Assembly (NCBI RefSeq): GCF_003449015.1
Contig: NZ_QRGD01000001.1
Span: 186,001-250,000, forward strand
Direction: 5' to 3'
Length of the DNA: 64,000 nt
Source: Aureibaculum luteum
GTDB taxonomy: Bacteria > Bacteroidota > Bacteroidia > Flavobacteriales > Flavobacteriaceae
The notes beneath the pieces were generated by a model, which saw only the letters and a program-made list of their open reading frames with translations, had not been told where the DNA came from and did not search any database. Positions 8,243 to 16,777 of the stretch are shown here, one piece after another (the stretch's first letter is position 1; every line of letters starts with the position of its first letter). Both the position numbers and the translations under genes were made by a program.

Positions 8243-9079
8243 ATGCTTTTAATCTTTTTACTACATTTACCAAAACCTTATTTTTTGGACGCATTCAAAT
8301 TTTTAGACTTTAGTTTTTTAGATATTTTAGATATCGCTTTGGTTGCCATTTTACTCTATTATGTTTACAAACTTATTAGAGGAACCGCAGCAATCAACAT
8401 ATTTTTGGGTATTGCCATTGTCTATTTGATTTGGAAATTAACCGTCGCTCTAAAAATGGAATTGCTGAGTGATATTTTAGGCAAATTTTTGGGTGGTGGG
8501 TTTATTGCTTTAATTATTGTTTTTCAACAAGAAATCAGAAAGTTCTTATTAATGGTTGGTTCTACCAATTTTACCACAAAAAAAGGGTTTCTAAAGCGGT
8601 TTAAATTACTCTCAAATATGCGTGGAACTGATGATTTTATTTCCACAGATGTAGATAGTATAATTGACGCATGTGAAGAAATGTCAAATACAAAAACGGG
8701 TGCATTAATTATTATTCAACGCAATAATAATTTAGATTTAGTAAAACAAACTGGCGATAAAATGAATGCCGAAATCAACAAAGCTCTGTTGACTAGTATT
8801 TTTTATAAAAACAGTCCGCTTCATGATGGTGCACTTATAATTGAAGACAATTTTATTACAGCTACAAGAGTAATTCTTCCTGTTGAAAAAGACATTATAA
8901 TTCCTGCTCGTTTTGGATTAAGGCACAGGGCAGCACTTGGTATTACCATACGTTCAGATGCCTTAGCATTAGCCGTTTCTGAAGAAACAGGACAAATATC
9001 ATACATAAAAGATGGTGAGTTTATCTTATATAACGATATTAATAGTTTGAAAGATTTGATTAAAGAAGACTTAGATTAG
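8243..9079 (+). CDS. cdaA: Diadenylate cyclase CdaA (membrane type)
   Basis: This enzyme makes the second messenger c-di-AMP from two ATP. From the ATG at 8243 the product is 278 residues; an in-frame TTG at 8225 could extend it by six residues, but ATG is preferred. Three N-terminal membrane helices (about 28-45, 50-68 and 83-95) precede the DAC domain. The catalytic DGA motif is at 195-197 in SPLHDGALII and RHRAA is at 227-231. Both are intact. In Bacteroidota this is the standard c-di-AMP synthase, often found near folP as here. Confidence 0.95.
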   Translation: MLLIFLLHLPKPYFLDAFKFLDFSFLDILDIALVAILLYYVYKLIRGTAAINIFLGIAIVYLIWKLTVALKMELLSDILGKFLGGGFIALIIVFQQEIRKFLLMVGSTNFTTKKGFLKRFKLLSNMRGTDDFISTDVDSIIDACEEMSNTKTGALIIIQRNNNLDLVKQTGDKMNAEINKALLTSIFYKNSPLHDGALIIEDNFITATRVILPVEKDIIIPARFGLRHRAALGITIRSDALALAVSEETGQISYIKDGEFILYNDINSLKDLIKEDLD

Positions 9080-9160
9080 TGAGTAGAGGTCCATGGTATG
9101 ATATGAAAAAAAGGTAACAAAATTCTATTCACAATTCCATCTGTTCTGCTTCTAAGTTAT

Positions 9161-9439
9161 ATGTTCACTTTTTGGTTCCCTGAGAAATTTCATTGGCTTG
9201 TGCCAACAATAAAAATCTATTATATACAACTTGCGACTCTATATACATTAACAATAATACAATTGTCTGTTTTAATAAAAACGCTTTGGTCATTTAAAGC
9301 AATTGAAAAGTCTAAAAAAACCGAATGGACGTGGTTTTTAATAATTTTCTACTTTATAGGGCCCACTATTTTCATATGGTATAAAGTTGATGAATTCAAA
9401 GAAAAGAATTCTTTGATGAATCAAAAACAAAAGATTTAA
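9161..9439 (+). CDS. Small membrane protein, PLDc_N-like
   Basis: The 92-residue product has two probable membrane helices (about 20-42 and 55-74), then a charged tail. The second helix region, TEWTWFLIIFYFIGPTIFIW, resembles the short phospholipase D N-terminal-like domain of stand-alone small membrane proteins in Flavobacteriaceae (W...P.IGP..Y). The call is tentative. It converges with the ABC exporter gene (2 bases between stops). Confidence 0.6.
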   Translation: MFTFWFPEKFHWLVPTIKIYYIQLATLYTLTIIQLSVLIKTLWSFKAIEKSKKTEWTWFLIIFYFIGPTIFIWYKVDEFKEKNSLMNQKQKI

Positions 9440-9441
9440 TG

Positions 9442-11208
9442 TTAACTCGCTTGAGCAGTTTCGAATTGAATTTCATACAACTTACTATAATACCCTTTCT
9501 GTATTAGGAGTTCTCTATGTGTACCCTGCTCTACTATTTTTCCTTTTTCCATTACAATAATTTTATCCGCTTTTTTTATGGTAGCCAATCGGTGAGCAAT
9601 TATTATTGAAGTTCTATTTTGAGTAATTGTATTCGTAGCCTTTTGTATTAACCTTTCCGACTGAGCATCAATAGAAGAAGTTGCCTCATCTAAAACCAAA
9701 ATTGCGGGTTTACTAACATAGGCTCTTAAAAAAGCAATGAGCTGTCGTTGCCCCACAGAGAGCATTCCTCCTCTTTCTTTTACATTATAATTATAGTTAT
9801 CTGGTAGCGTCATTATAAAATCATGGATACCTATAATTTTTGCAGCTTCGGTAACTTCCTCCAAACCAATATCTTTATTATTTAAGGTAATATTATTTAA
9901 AATAGAGTCTGAAAATAAAAAAACGTCTTGCAACACTACACTAATCTGATTACGTAAAGACTCAAGTTTTATCTGATTAATATCGATACCATCAATCGTA
10001 ATTGAACCCGAGTTTATTCTATAAAATCTACTTAGTAAATTAATAATTGTAGATTTTCCTGCACCCGTTGCACCTACTACCGCAACTGTTTGCCCTTGTT
10101 TTACTTCAAATGAAATTCCTCGTAATACAGGTTCATCTTTCAAGTATCTAAAGTAAACATTATCAAATTTAATATTGCCTTTAAGGTGCTCAATTTCAAG
10201 TGTACCCGTGTCCACTTCAGCGGCATCTTCGTCTAATACAACAAATACTCTCTCCGCCGCGACCATGCCCATTTGTAGGGTATTAAATTTATCTGCAATT
10301 TGACGTAATGGTCTAAAAAGCATATTGGTCATATAAATAAAACTGGTAATAACACCAAATGAAGTAGCCCCCTCAACAGCCGCCGTAAGGCCTCCATACC
10401 AAACAATTACCGCTAATGTTATTGAAGATAAAATCTCAACAACAGGAAAGAAGATAGAATAATACCAAACGGTTCTAATATGGGCTTTTTTATGTTTATC
10501 ATTTATAGCTAAGAACTTGTCATGTTCAACTTTTTCACGTGTAAAAAGCTGAACAATCTTCATCCCTGAAATCCTTTCTTGTACAAAACTATTTAGATTA
10601 GAGACCTGATTTCTTACGTCCTGAAAAGTACCCTTAATTTTTATTTGAAATAATTTGGTAGCATAAACCATAATGGGTAAAACGGCTACTACAATTAATC
10701 CCAATCGCCAATTCATTACCATCATTATGATGATGATAACAAGCATTTGCAATAAATCACTGATAATAGCAAACAACCCTTGTCCAAATATACTTGCAAT
10801 AGTCTCAATATCTGAGACCACTCTAGTTACCAATTTTCCAACAGGTGTCTTATTGAAATATTGCATTTTAAACTTTAAGACTTTTTCGAAAAGCTTTGTT
10901 CGAATATCTTTAATAATATTTTGCCCTAACCAGTTGGTATAATATATAAATAGGAACTGAAAAATGACCTCTAGAAAAACAACACCTAACATTATTAAAC
11001 TAAAAACCAATAATAGTCTGGCATTATTCCCTAGAATATATTCATCTACTATCCATTGTAACAAAATTGGTCTTGCAGCGGCAAGTCCCGCTAACAAAAG
11101 TACAGCAACTGTAGACAAAACAAATTGAGATCTATACGCTTTCGCGTACGACATTAACCGTCTAAATATCTTAAAATCAAAAGCATTACCTGTTACTTTT
11201 TCGCTCAT
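9442..11208 (-). CDS. ABC exporter, fused membrane and ATPase domains
   Basis: The 588-residue half-transporter of the MsbA/multidrug type has six membrane helices in the first ~320 residues and a C-terminal ATPase. The Walker A GATGAGKST, Q-loop VVLQDVFLF, Walker B ILVLDEATSSID and H-loop IIAHRL are all intact. The signature motif reads LSVGQ instead of LSGGQ, a variant I have seen in flavobacterial members. It probably acts as a homodimer or with a partner elsewhere to export a lipid or drug. It follows truA by 3 bases, so the two form an operon. The substrate is unknown. Confidence 0.93.
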   Translation of the reverse strand: MSEKVTGNAFDFKIFRRLMSYAKAYRSQFVLSTVAVLLLAGLAAARPILLQWIVDEYILGNNARLLLVFSLIMLGVVFLEVIFQFLFIYYTNWLGQNIIKDIRTKLFEKVLKFKMQYFNKTPVGKLVTRVVSDIETIASIFGQGLFAIISDLLQMLVIIIIMMVMNWRLGLIVVAVLPIMVYATKLFQIKIKGTFQDVRNQVSNLNSFVQERISGMKIVQLFTREKVEHDKFLAINDKHKKAHIRTVWYYSIFFPVVEILSSITLAVIVWYGGLTAAVEGATSFGVITSFIYMTNMLFRPLRQIADKFNTLQMGMVAAERVFVVLDEDAAEVDTGTLEIEHLKGNIKFDNVYFRYLKDEPVLRGISFEVKQGQTVAVVGATGAGKSTIINLLSRFYRINSGSITIDGIDINQIKLESLRNQISVVLQDVFLFSDSILNNITLNNKDIGLEEVTEAAKIIGIHDFIMTLPDNYNYNVKERGGMLSVGQRQLIAFLRAYVSKPAILVLDEATSSIDAQSERLIQKATNTITQNRTSIIIAHRLATIKKADKIIVMEKGKIVEQGTHRELLIQKGYYSKLYEIQFETAQAS

Positions 11209-11211
11209 TTA

Positions 11212-11964
11212 TTATAATTTATTTACTATAGATTTAGGGTATTTAACTTCAGACAAAAATAAGGCTTGTGGTGGAGCTGAAAATCCTGCATTTCGCCTAT
11301 CTCTACTATTTAGGATTTCAACAAAGTCTTCAATTGATTTTTTATTTGATCCCACTTCAATTAAAGTACCTACAATTGCTCTAACCATATTCCTTAAAAA
11401 CCGATCTGCAGTTATATAAAAAGTCAATTCGTTACCTTTTTTTAACCATTTCGCATCTGAAACAACACAATTATAGGTTCTAACATCTGTTTTGGATTTA
11501 GAGAAGCATTTAAAATTAGTATGCTCCTTAAGAATACTTGCTGCTTCATTCATTTTATTAACATCAAGTACTTTTTGGTATAACTGCCAAGTTGTATCAA
11601 TTAAAAACGGATTTCTACCCAACCATATTCTATATTCATAGCTTCTGCTAGTTGCATCGAATCTTGCATGAGCATTATCATTCACCAAAAAAATCTTATC
11701 AACTACAATATCTTCTGGTAAAAACGCATTTATCTTGTTCGTTAAATGTTCTTCCTCAAAAGCAGTATCAACATCAAAATGTGCGAATAACTGCAATGCA
11801 TGCACACCAGCATCAGTCCGACCTGCCCCAACAAGATCAATGTCAACTCTCAATATAGTTGTGAGGGCCTTTTTTACAATTTCTTGTACAGTAATTGCGT
11901 TTGGTTGCACCTGCCAACCATGATAGTTTTTACCATTATATGAAAGTTCAATAAAATACCTCAA
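11212..11964 (-). CDS. truA: tRNA pseudouridine(38-40) synthase TruA
   Basis: The 250-residue protein opens with YNGKNYHGWQVQPNAITVQ, typical of TruA. The catalytic aspartate is Asp51 within GAGRTDAGVHA, and the RFLRNMVRAIVGTL motif is in the C-terminal half. The enzyme converts uridines 38-40 of the tRNA anticodon arm to pseudouridine. The length is normal. It leads the operon with the ABC exporter. A TATCTTTG -7 element (minus strand, 11989-11996) lies 25 bases upstream. Confidence 0.97.
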   Translation of the reverse strand: MRYFIELSYNGKNYHGWQVQPNAITVQEIVKKALTTILRVDIDLVGAGRTDAGVHALQLFAHFDVDTAFEEEHLTNKINAFLPEDIVVDKIFLVNDNAHARFDATSRSYEYRIWLGRNPFLIDTTWQLYQKVLDVNKMNEAASILKEHTNFKCFSKSKTDVRTYNCVVSDAKWLKKGNELTFYITADRFLRNMVRAIVGTLIEVGSNKKSIEDFVEILNSRDRRNAGFSAPPQALFLSEVKYPKSIVNKL

Positions 11965-11971
11965 GAAATCT

Positions 11972-11996
11972 TATTTTTGCTAAAAAAGCAAAGATA
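11972..11996. promoter_or_regulatory. Overlapping face-to-face promoters of truA and the phosphodiesterase gene
   Basis: TATTTTTG (plus, 11972-11979) and TATCTTTG (minus, 11989-11996) both match TAnnTTTG and are only 9 bases apart. Each would place its start site near 11984, so the two transcripts begin at nearly the same base and run in opposite directions through each other's -7 element. Confidence 0.45.
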
Positions 11997-12044
11997 GGTA
12001 TTCCAAATTTTAAATAACAAGCTATTAAATTCTAAAAAACAATC

Positions 12045-12542
12045 TTGAAAAAAATTCTTTTACTTTCCGACACGCATAGCTATATTGATGATCAAATATT
12101 AAAATATGTAAAACTAGCTGATGAAGTTTGGCATGCTGGAGATATTGGCGATCTAATAGTGAGTGATACTATAAAAAAACTAAAACCACTTAGAGCTGTT
12201 TATGGTAATATTGACAACAAGGATATTAGGACAGAGTTTCCATTAAATAATAGATTTACTATTGAAAATGTAGATGTATGGATAACACATATTGGTGGAT
12301 ACCCTAATAGATATGATGCTAGAATTAAAGAGGAAATTCAAAAAAATCCACCAAGAATTTTCATCACTGGGCATTCTCACATATTAAAAGTAATGAATGA
12401 CAAAAAATTAAATCTTTTACATTTTAATCCTGGTGCAGCCGGCAAACATGGTTTTCATCAAGTGAGAACTATGTTGCGATTTAGTATTGATAATTCAAAA
12501 ATTGAAAATCTAGAAGTAATTGAATTAAGTAAAAGAGTTTAA
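12045..12542 (+). CDS. YfcE/MJ0936-type metallophosphoesterase
   Basis: The start is TTG. It is chosen because the family begins with KKILLLSDTHS directly and no ATG is available. The 165-residue protein carries the full calcineurin-like metal set: Asp9 and His11 (DTH), Asp33 (GDIGD), Asn55 (GNID), His82, and His110/His112 (GHSH). Relatives are small cytosolic phosphodiesterases with broad activity on phosphodiester test substrates; the natural substrate is unknown. It converges with the histidine kinase gene. Confidence 0.9.
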   Translation: MKKILLLSDTHSYIDDQILKYVKLADEVWHAGDIGDLIVSDTIKKLKPLRAVYGNIDNKDIRTEFPLNNRFTIENVDVWITHIGGYPNRYDARIKEEIQKNPPRIFITGHSHILKVMNDKKLNLLHFNPGAAGKHGFHQVRTMLRFSIDNSKIENLEVIELSKRV

Positions 12543-12548
12543 ATTAGC

Positions 12549-14336
12549 TCACTTTAATCCATCAAGTTTATATTGAACGGGTACCAAAATAAAAATACTA
12601 GCCCCCTTACCCGGTGAAGACACAATATTAAAAACACCATTCATTGCTTTTATTCTGGCATTTATATGGCTTAAACCTAATCCATTTTTATTCTTTATCG
12701 TTTTAACATCAAAGCCAATACCATCATCACTTAATCGAACACTAAGCATATTATCTTCTCGTTGTACTAACATAATAGTTGCATTTGAAGCATTACTATG
12801 TTTTAAAATGTTATTAATTAACTCTTCTATTATGTTATATATTTTTATCTCAAAATCTTGATCATATCTTGTTAATCCTTTATCATCACTTCTGAAAGTA
12901 ATTTCTGAATTAGAGTATTTTTGACAAATATCATGGACTGCAAAAGCCAATCCAAATTTTAAGAGTACAGATGATATTAATTCATGAGACAAATCTCTAA
13001 TTTTAACCGAAGCTTCTTTTACAATACTTTGAGCTTTTGAAATCTCTTGTGGAGCATTAGTTTTTAATTGCGACTTTGTGGCTTGCAAATGTAAATTTGC
13101 AGATGATAGTAATGCACTAACGCTGTTGTGCAGTATCTCAGCAATTGTTTTTCTTTCTTTTTCTTTAGCGTCTATAGTAGCGTTAATAATTCTGGCCTGT
13201 GTTTCGTTTTCAAGTTGTTCTATTTTACTTTTTTGTTTTAATCTGTAATTTCTATAATAAATATACCCTAATATTATGAAGGCCAATAATGCCAAAGCGG
13301 AACCATAAAATAGAAATTGAGCTCTTAAACGTAAAGATTTTTCTTCTTCAATTTTTTGAGCCTGTTTTGCCGCATTATATTTAGCTTCAATTTCGGAGAT
13401 GTTTTCAGCAACATTTACTTCATTAATACTACTTGTTAAGTCTGTTGCCTCTTCTAAATAAACATATGCTTTCTTAAAATCACCTAACTCTTCATTGGCA
13501 TACGCTAAATTGTAGAGTGCATATTCTTTGACTTTTACAGCCTTTTCTGAATTTAAATTCTTTACAGATTCATATGCTTTAAAATAATTTTCATATGCTT
13601 TTTTAAATTGTTGTTTTTCATAATAAATTGCACCCAAATTCATTATTGCAGTTGCCAATCCTACCGTATCTTTTTGTTTTTCTTTGATAGCGAATGATTT
13701 TTTATAAAAATCTTCAGCCTCTTCTAAACTAGTTTCACTAGCAATAATACCTAAATTATTATAACTAAAGGAAATGAAATTTTCAGTTTTAGGGGTAATA
13801 GGATAATCCAACATTTTTGTGAAATTCAGCACTGCACTATCGTTTTCCTCCTTATTATAATAGTTTTTTCCAAGTGCTAAATAAGCATCTAATATCTCTA
13901 TAGTGTCATTTAGTAATAAAGACTTTTCTAGCACTTCTTTATAATAATCATTTGACTTATTAAAATTTTGAGCCTCGTTAAAAATCTTTCCTAAATATTT
14001 TCCATATTTTAAATATAGGTGGTCTTGACTTGAATTACCTGACAATTCGGAATGTCCTTTCAATAATAAATTTACAGCTTCTTCATGCTGATTTGTATTA
14101 TAATAAAATTTGGCTTTTAATAAATTTAAATTATTTTTTCTTGATCTAAGATAATATGAATTACTTTCTAACTTTTCAATATTACTTAATACTAGTTCGT
14201 ATTCTTTACTTTGTAGATTTTTCTCGATCTCTTTTTCTAAAGAGTCAGTTTGTGCATAGAACCAAAATCCACTTAACATAAAAAAGAAGAAAGGTACCAT
14301 TTTAAATGTACTCTTTTTAGGTGGAAAATGTAACAT
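12549..14336 (-). CDS. TPR-containing sensor histidine kinase
   Basis: The 595-residue protein has a signal or membrane anchor at 12-29, then TPR-like helices at about 35-300, forming an extracytoplasmic sensor, a short coiled coil and a membrane helix at 341-361. A HisKA_3-type dimerisation domain follows with His403 in the ILHNSVSALL motif. The HATPase domain has the N-box ELINNILKH near 505-513, DDGIGFD at 537-543 and GLGLSH at 552-557. An alternative start at residue 13 would also leave a signal peptide. It lies 37 bases downstream of its response regulator gene, with which it forms a two-component pair. Confidence 0.92.
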   Translation of the reverse strand: MLHFPPKKSTFKMVPFFFFMLSGFWFYAQTDSLEKEIEKNLQSKEYELVLSNIEKLESNSYYLRSRKNNLNLLKAKFYYNTNQHEEAVNLLLKGHSELSGNSSQDHLYLKYGKYLGKIFNEAQNFNKSNDYYKEVLEKSLLLNDTIEILDAYLALGKNYYNKEENDSAVLNFTKMLDYPITPKTENFISFSYNNLGIIASETSLEEAEDFYKKSFAIKEKQKDTVGLATAIMNLGAIYYEKQQFKKAYENYFKAYESVKNLNSEKAVKVKEYALYNLAYANEELGDFKKAYVYLEEATDLTSSINEVNVAENISEIEAKYNAAKQAQKIEEEKSLRLRAQFLFYGSALALLAFIILGYIYYRNYRLKQKSKIEQLENETQARIINATIDAKEKERKTIAEILHNSVSALLSSANLHLQATKSQLKTNAPQEISKAQSIVKEASVKIRDLSHELISSVLLKFGLAFAVHDICQKYSNSEITFRSDDKGLTRYDQDFEIKIYNIIEELINNILKHSNASNATIMLVQREDNMLSVRLSDDGIGFDVKTIKNKNGLGLSHINARIKAMNGVFNIVSSPGKGASIFILVPVQYKLDGLK

Positions 14337-14373
14337 TATTATTAAGCTTAGTTAGGCAAAAGTAGCTATAAAG

Positions 14374-15060
14374 TTATACTATTTCATTCTTCATGGCAAA
14401 AATAGCCAAGCCGACTGTATTCTTTACATTAATTTTCTTAATCAAGTTTTTACGATGTGTCTCCACAGTACTTTCACTTATACCAAGGGCATCGCCAATT
14501 TCTCTTGTAGTATATTGCTGGGCAATAAGTTTTAAAATTTGATATTCCCTTCTCGTTAAAGAGTTTATTAATACTCCTTCAGGGTTATCTGTCTTGTGCA
14601 TTGGTTTGCCCATTAGAGTTTTCATCATTTTCTCTTTTACTTCATCACTAAAATATTGCTCTCCTTGGCTTACCTTTCTAATCGCTTTTACAATATGTTC
14701 TCCGGCTGATTTTTTAGGCACAAACCCCATCGCCCCCATGCCTAGCACTTCTTTAATGAGTTTTATATCATCATAACTTGATAATATAATTATTTTAGGA
14801 ACATCATCCATGGTTTGAAACTTCTTGAGCACTTCTAAACCATCTAATATTGGCATATTAATATCCAAAATAAGTATATCAGCTGAGTTTTCTTCAAACC
14901 ATTCTATAACTTGTTCTCCATTTAAAGAATAGCCAACAACATCAACATCACGTTCTAAGCCAAGTACTGCCATAACACCATCAATTAAAATTTGATGGTC
15001 ATCGGCAATATGAACGGTAATTTTATCGTTTAAAAACTCTTTTAAATCATCATTAACCAT
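14374..15060 (-). CDS. NarL/LuxR-type response regulator
   Basis: The 228-residue protein has a receiver domain at about 15-130. The acidic pair is Asp20/Asp21, the phosphoacceptor Asp66 lies in LILDINMP, and the conserved Lys is in FVPKKSA. A LuxR-type helix-turn-helix follows at about 163-220 (LTRREYQILKLIA, then ESTVETHRKNLIKKI). It is encoded just upstream of the histidine kinase and should be its partner. Targets are unknown. Confidence 0.95.
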   Translation of the reverse strand: MVNDDLKEFLNDKITVHIADDHQILIDGVMAVLGLERDVDVVGYSLNGEQVIEWFEENSADILILDINMPILDGLEVLKKFQTMDDVPKIIILSSYDDIKLIKEVLGMGAMGFVPKKSAGEHIVKAIRKVSQGEQYFSDEVKEKMMKTLMGKPMHKTDNPEGVLINSLTRREYQILKLIAQQYTTREIGDALGISESTVETHRKNLIKKINVKNTVGLAIFAMKNEIV

Positions 15061-15140
15061 ACTTAGACAAAAGATTTATTATTACCATAGTAAACTAAAT
15101 AATAAGCATAATATTGTGTGTCAAATGGGATATTATGTTA

Positions 15141-15171
15141 AAAAAAAATCCGAAGTAAAAACTTCGGATTT
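15141..15171 (-). terminator. Intrinsic terminator
   Basis: An 11-bp inverted repeat (AAATCCGAAGT / ACTTCGGATTT, 15146-15156 and 15161-15171) with a 4-base loop is followed on the minus strand by a T run from 15148 down to 15141. It ends the small secreted-protein gene at 15193. Confidence 0.85.
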
Positions 15172-15192
15172 AAATTACAAATATTTAGAAAA

Positions 15193-15579
15193 TTATTCCA
15201 TCAATTTTTTTGGCTTCCCTCTTTTAATCCTACTATAAGGAGCATCATCTTCAATAGAAGCTACATCAAAAGTACTTTCAAAAAAGCTATTGAAATCAAC
15301 ACTAGAAGTCTCAAAAGTAATAGTGTGTGTAACAACCTTATTCGAAAATCCATTTTCAATTAGGTTGATGTGTGTTTGATTTTCATTAACATTAGAAGTA
15401 ACAATTATGTTAGCATTAACAGTAAAGGTAATTTCATATTTACCATCTAATGTTTCAATTACTGGATATGACTGTAATAATGTACCATCAATATCCTTCA
15501 AAATGGTTGTTTTTTTAGTGCTGTTGGTAAATGATGCTAATACCAAAACGGCACTCAATGCGAGTACTAATTTTCTCAT
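15193..15579 (-). CDS. Hypothetical secreted protein
   Basis: The 128-residue product begins with a signal peptide (MRKLVLALSAVLVLASFTNS). No lipobox Cys is present, so it is probably periplasmic or exported. The mature part is Thr/Asn-rich and beta-strand-like (YEITFTVNANIIVTSNVNENQ), ending in a basic RIKRGKPKKL tail. No family was recognised. It has its own terminator and no operon partner. Confidence 0.7.
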   Translation of the reverse strand: MRKLVLALSAVLVLASFTNSTKKTTILKDIDGTLLQSYPVIETLDGKYEITFTVNANIIVTSNVNENQTHINLIENGFSNKVVTHTITFETSSVDFNSFFESTFDVASIEDDAPYSRIKRGKPKKLME

Positions 15580-15882
15580 GTTAGGGGATTTTAAAGTTAT
15601 TAATTAATTTTTAATTCCAAATTCTTTGGAATCTATCAAACTTCATTTTTTATTTTAAAACTAACGATATTAGGTAATTTAAAAACTACCCATAAACCAC
15701 TAGTTTTTAATTCCACAATGAAAATTTGACGTTTCACAATAGTAATATAACAAAAAAATGTTAATAAATAAGCTCTAAATTGTTGATAATTATAAATATA
15801 TAATTTTAACAAACTGCATATCAATTGATTAACTCAAAGCTAAAAAAATATATCCAATTATACAATCGTTGCAATTAATTAC
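15580..15882. other. AT-rich non-coding stretch
   Basis: No credible gene is seen. The longest open frame here (minus strand, 15636-15824) has Bacteroidota non-coding composition and no start context. The stretch holds the promoter region for the leftward secreted-protein gene and leads up to the small RNA candidate at 15895. Confidence 0.6.
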
Positions 15883-15894
15883 TATATTAGCAAC

Positions 15895-16063
15895 AGAGAA
15901 AAGAAAACTCCTATTATAATTGGAAAGTGGTTTAACTACTCTCCTTTCTCCCCTTTCTTTTCTCCCCTTATTTCAAGGAGTATTTATTATATATAAGTGT
16001 TTAGCGACAACGAAATACTCCCTACAATTACAGCCACATCTTCTGACGTGGCTGTTTTTTTTT
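15895..16063 (+). ncRNA. Candidate structured small RNA, 6S-like fold
   Basis: TATATTAG at 15883-15890 is one base off the -7 consensus and would start transcription near 15895. A perfect 11-bp closing stem pairs GAGAAAAGAAA (15896-15906) with TTTCTTTTCTC (15954-15964). It encloses a large internal loop (15 bases on the 5' side, 9 on the 3' side) and an apical hairpin, AGTGGTT (15926-15932) with AACTACT (15934-15940), including one G-U pair, extended past one mismatch by GGA/TCC. A long stem with a big central bubble is the 6S RNA layout. A second 9-bp stem, GGAGTATTT (15977-15985) with AAATACTCC (16013-16021), and a terminator at 16031 complete a ~169-nt transcript. The G-U pair and the T run favour the plus strand. 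Identity as 6S-Flavo is inferred from shape only. Confidence 0.5.
16031..16063 (+). terminator. Intrinsic terminator of the small RNA candidate
   Basis: CAGCCAC (16031-16037) pairs with GTGGCTG (16048-16054), followed by nine T residues. No protein gene on the plus strand precedes it, which is the main sign of a non-coding transcript here. Confidence 0.85.
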
Positions 16064-16066
16064 GCA

Positions 16067-16098
16067 TAAAAAAAAGCTTATCGTCTCCGATAAGCTTT
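16067..16098 (-). terminator. Intrinsic terminator of the DUF4293 gene
   Basis: AAAGCTTATCG (16073-16083) pairs with CGATAAGCTTT (16088-16098) around a 4-base loop, with an A run to the left that is a T run on the minus strand. It lies 27 bases beyond the stop of the leftward gene. Confidence 0.85.
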
Positions 16099-16124
16099 CG
16101 CACAATATAACTAAGATGTTAGGT

Positions 16125-16559
16125 CTATCGCAATCTATCCACAGATTTTACAAGGTCTTCATCCTTTTTGATAGCTCTGTTTGCAATGGCTAGCAAAACA
16201 ACAACTACAATAGGTAAAAACGCCCCAATACCCTTCTCAGAAATTTGACTTTCTCCAGATAATGTTAGCAGATGATAAATCAATATGCCTAATAAAATAA
16301 AGTTTACTAGAATGTTAAAACGATTAATAACAAACTGATTTTTTCTTTGTTTAAACATAAAAACACTTACAATACTCATAAAACCAGATATAACAAATAA
16401 TACGGGTATTACTTTCAATGTAAACTCACTTTCTTTAAACAAGTCTAAAGCATAAAAAGATGCCCCCGACACATTGCTCCATAAATAAAACATTTGCATA
16501 AGTGCTACTGAACAAATAGCCGCCAGAAGTAAATACAATGATTGAATACGTTGAATCAT
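16125..16559 (-). CDS. DUF4293 family membrane protein
   Basis: The 144-residue protein has four membrane helices (about 5-22, 47-67, 80-97 and 110-126). It begins MIQRIQSLYLLLA and ends KKDEDLVKSVDRLR, the characteristic start and end of DUF4293. The gene lies divergently next to rho, a conserved arrangement in Flavobacteriaceae. Function is unknown. Confidence 0.88.
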   Translation of the reverse strand: MIQRIQSLYLLLAAICSVALMQMFYLWSNVSGASFYALDLFKESEFTLKVIPVLFVISGFMSIVSVFMFKQRKNQFVINRFNILVNFILLGILIYHLLTLSGESQISEKGIGAFLPIVVVVLLAIANRAIKKDEDLVKSVDRLR

Positions 16560-16574
16560 GTTTTTTATTTAAAA

Positions 16575-16590
16575 TAACTTTGCAAACTTA
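16575..16590. promoter_or_regulatory. Back-to-back -7 elements between DUF4293 and rho
   Basis: TAACTTTG on the plus strand (16575-16582) abuts CAAACTTA (16583-16590), which reads TAAGTTTG on the minus strand. Both match TAnnTTTG. The minus copy suits DUF4293, with a short leader. The plus copy would give rho a leader of about 190 bases. Confidence 0.4.
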
Positions 16591-16777
16591 AGTTAAAGTT
16601 TTTAAGAAATAAACTTATATATTAAATTTAATTTGTATAATTGCATCACAAATTATCGCGTATTGTAGATTTTCTTCTTTTTACAATATTAAAAATTAAA
16701 TTATATCATACAATTTATTTTACAACTCTCAGTTATAGGAAGCCCTCCTTATATTAATTAAATCACATTATTATTCA

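Noticed and set aside
15636-15824. 62-residue minus-strand ORF
   Set aside because: Composition is that of AT-rich non-coding DNA with no domain, signal peptide or conserved neighbour.
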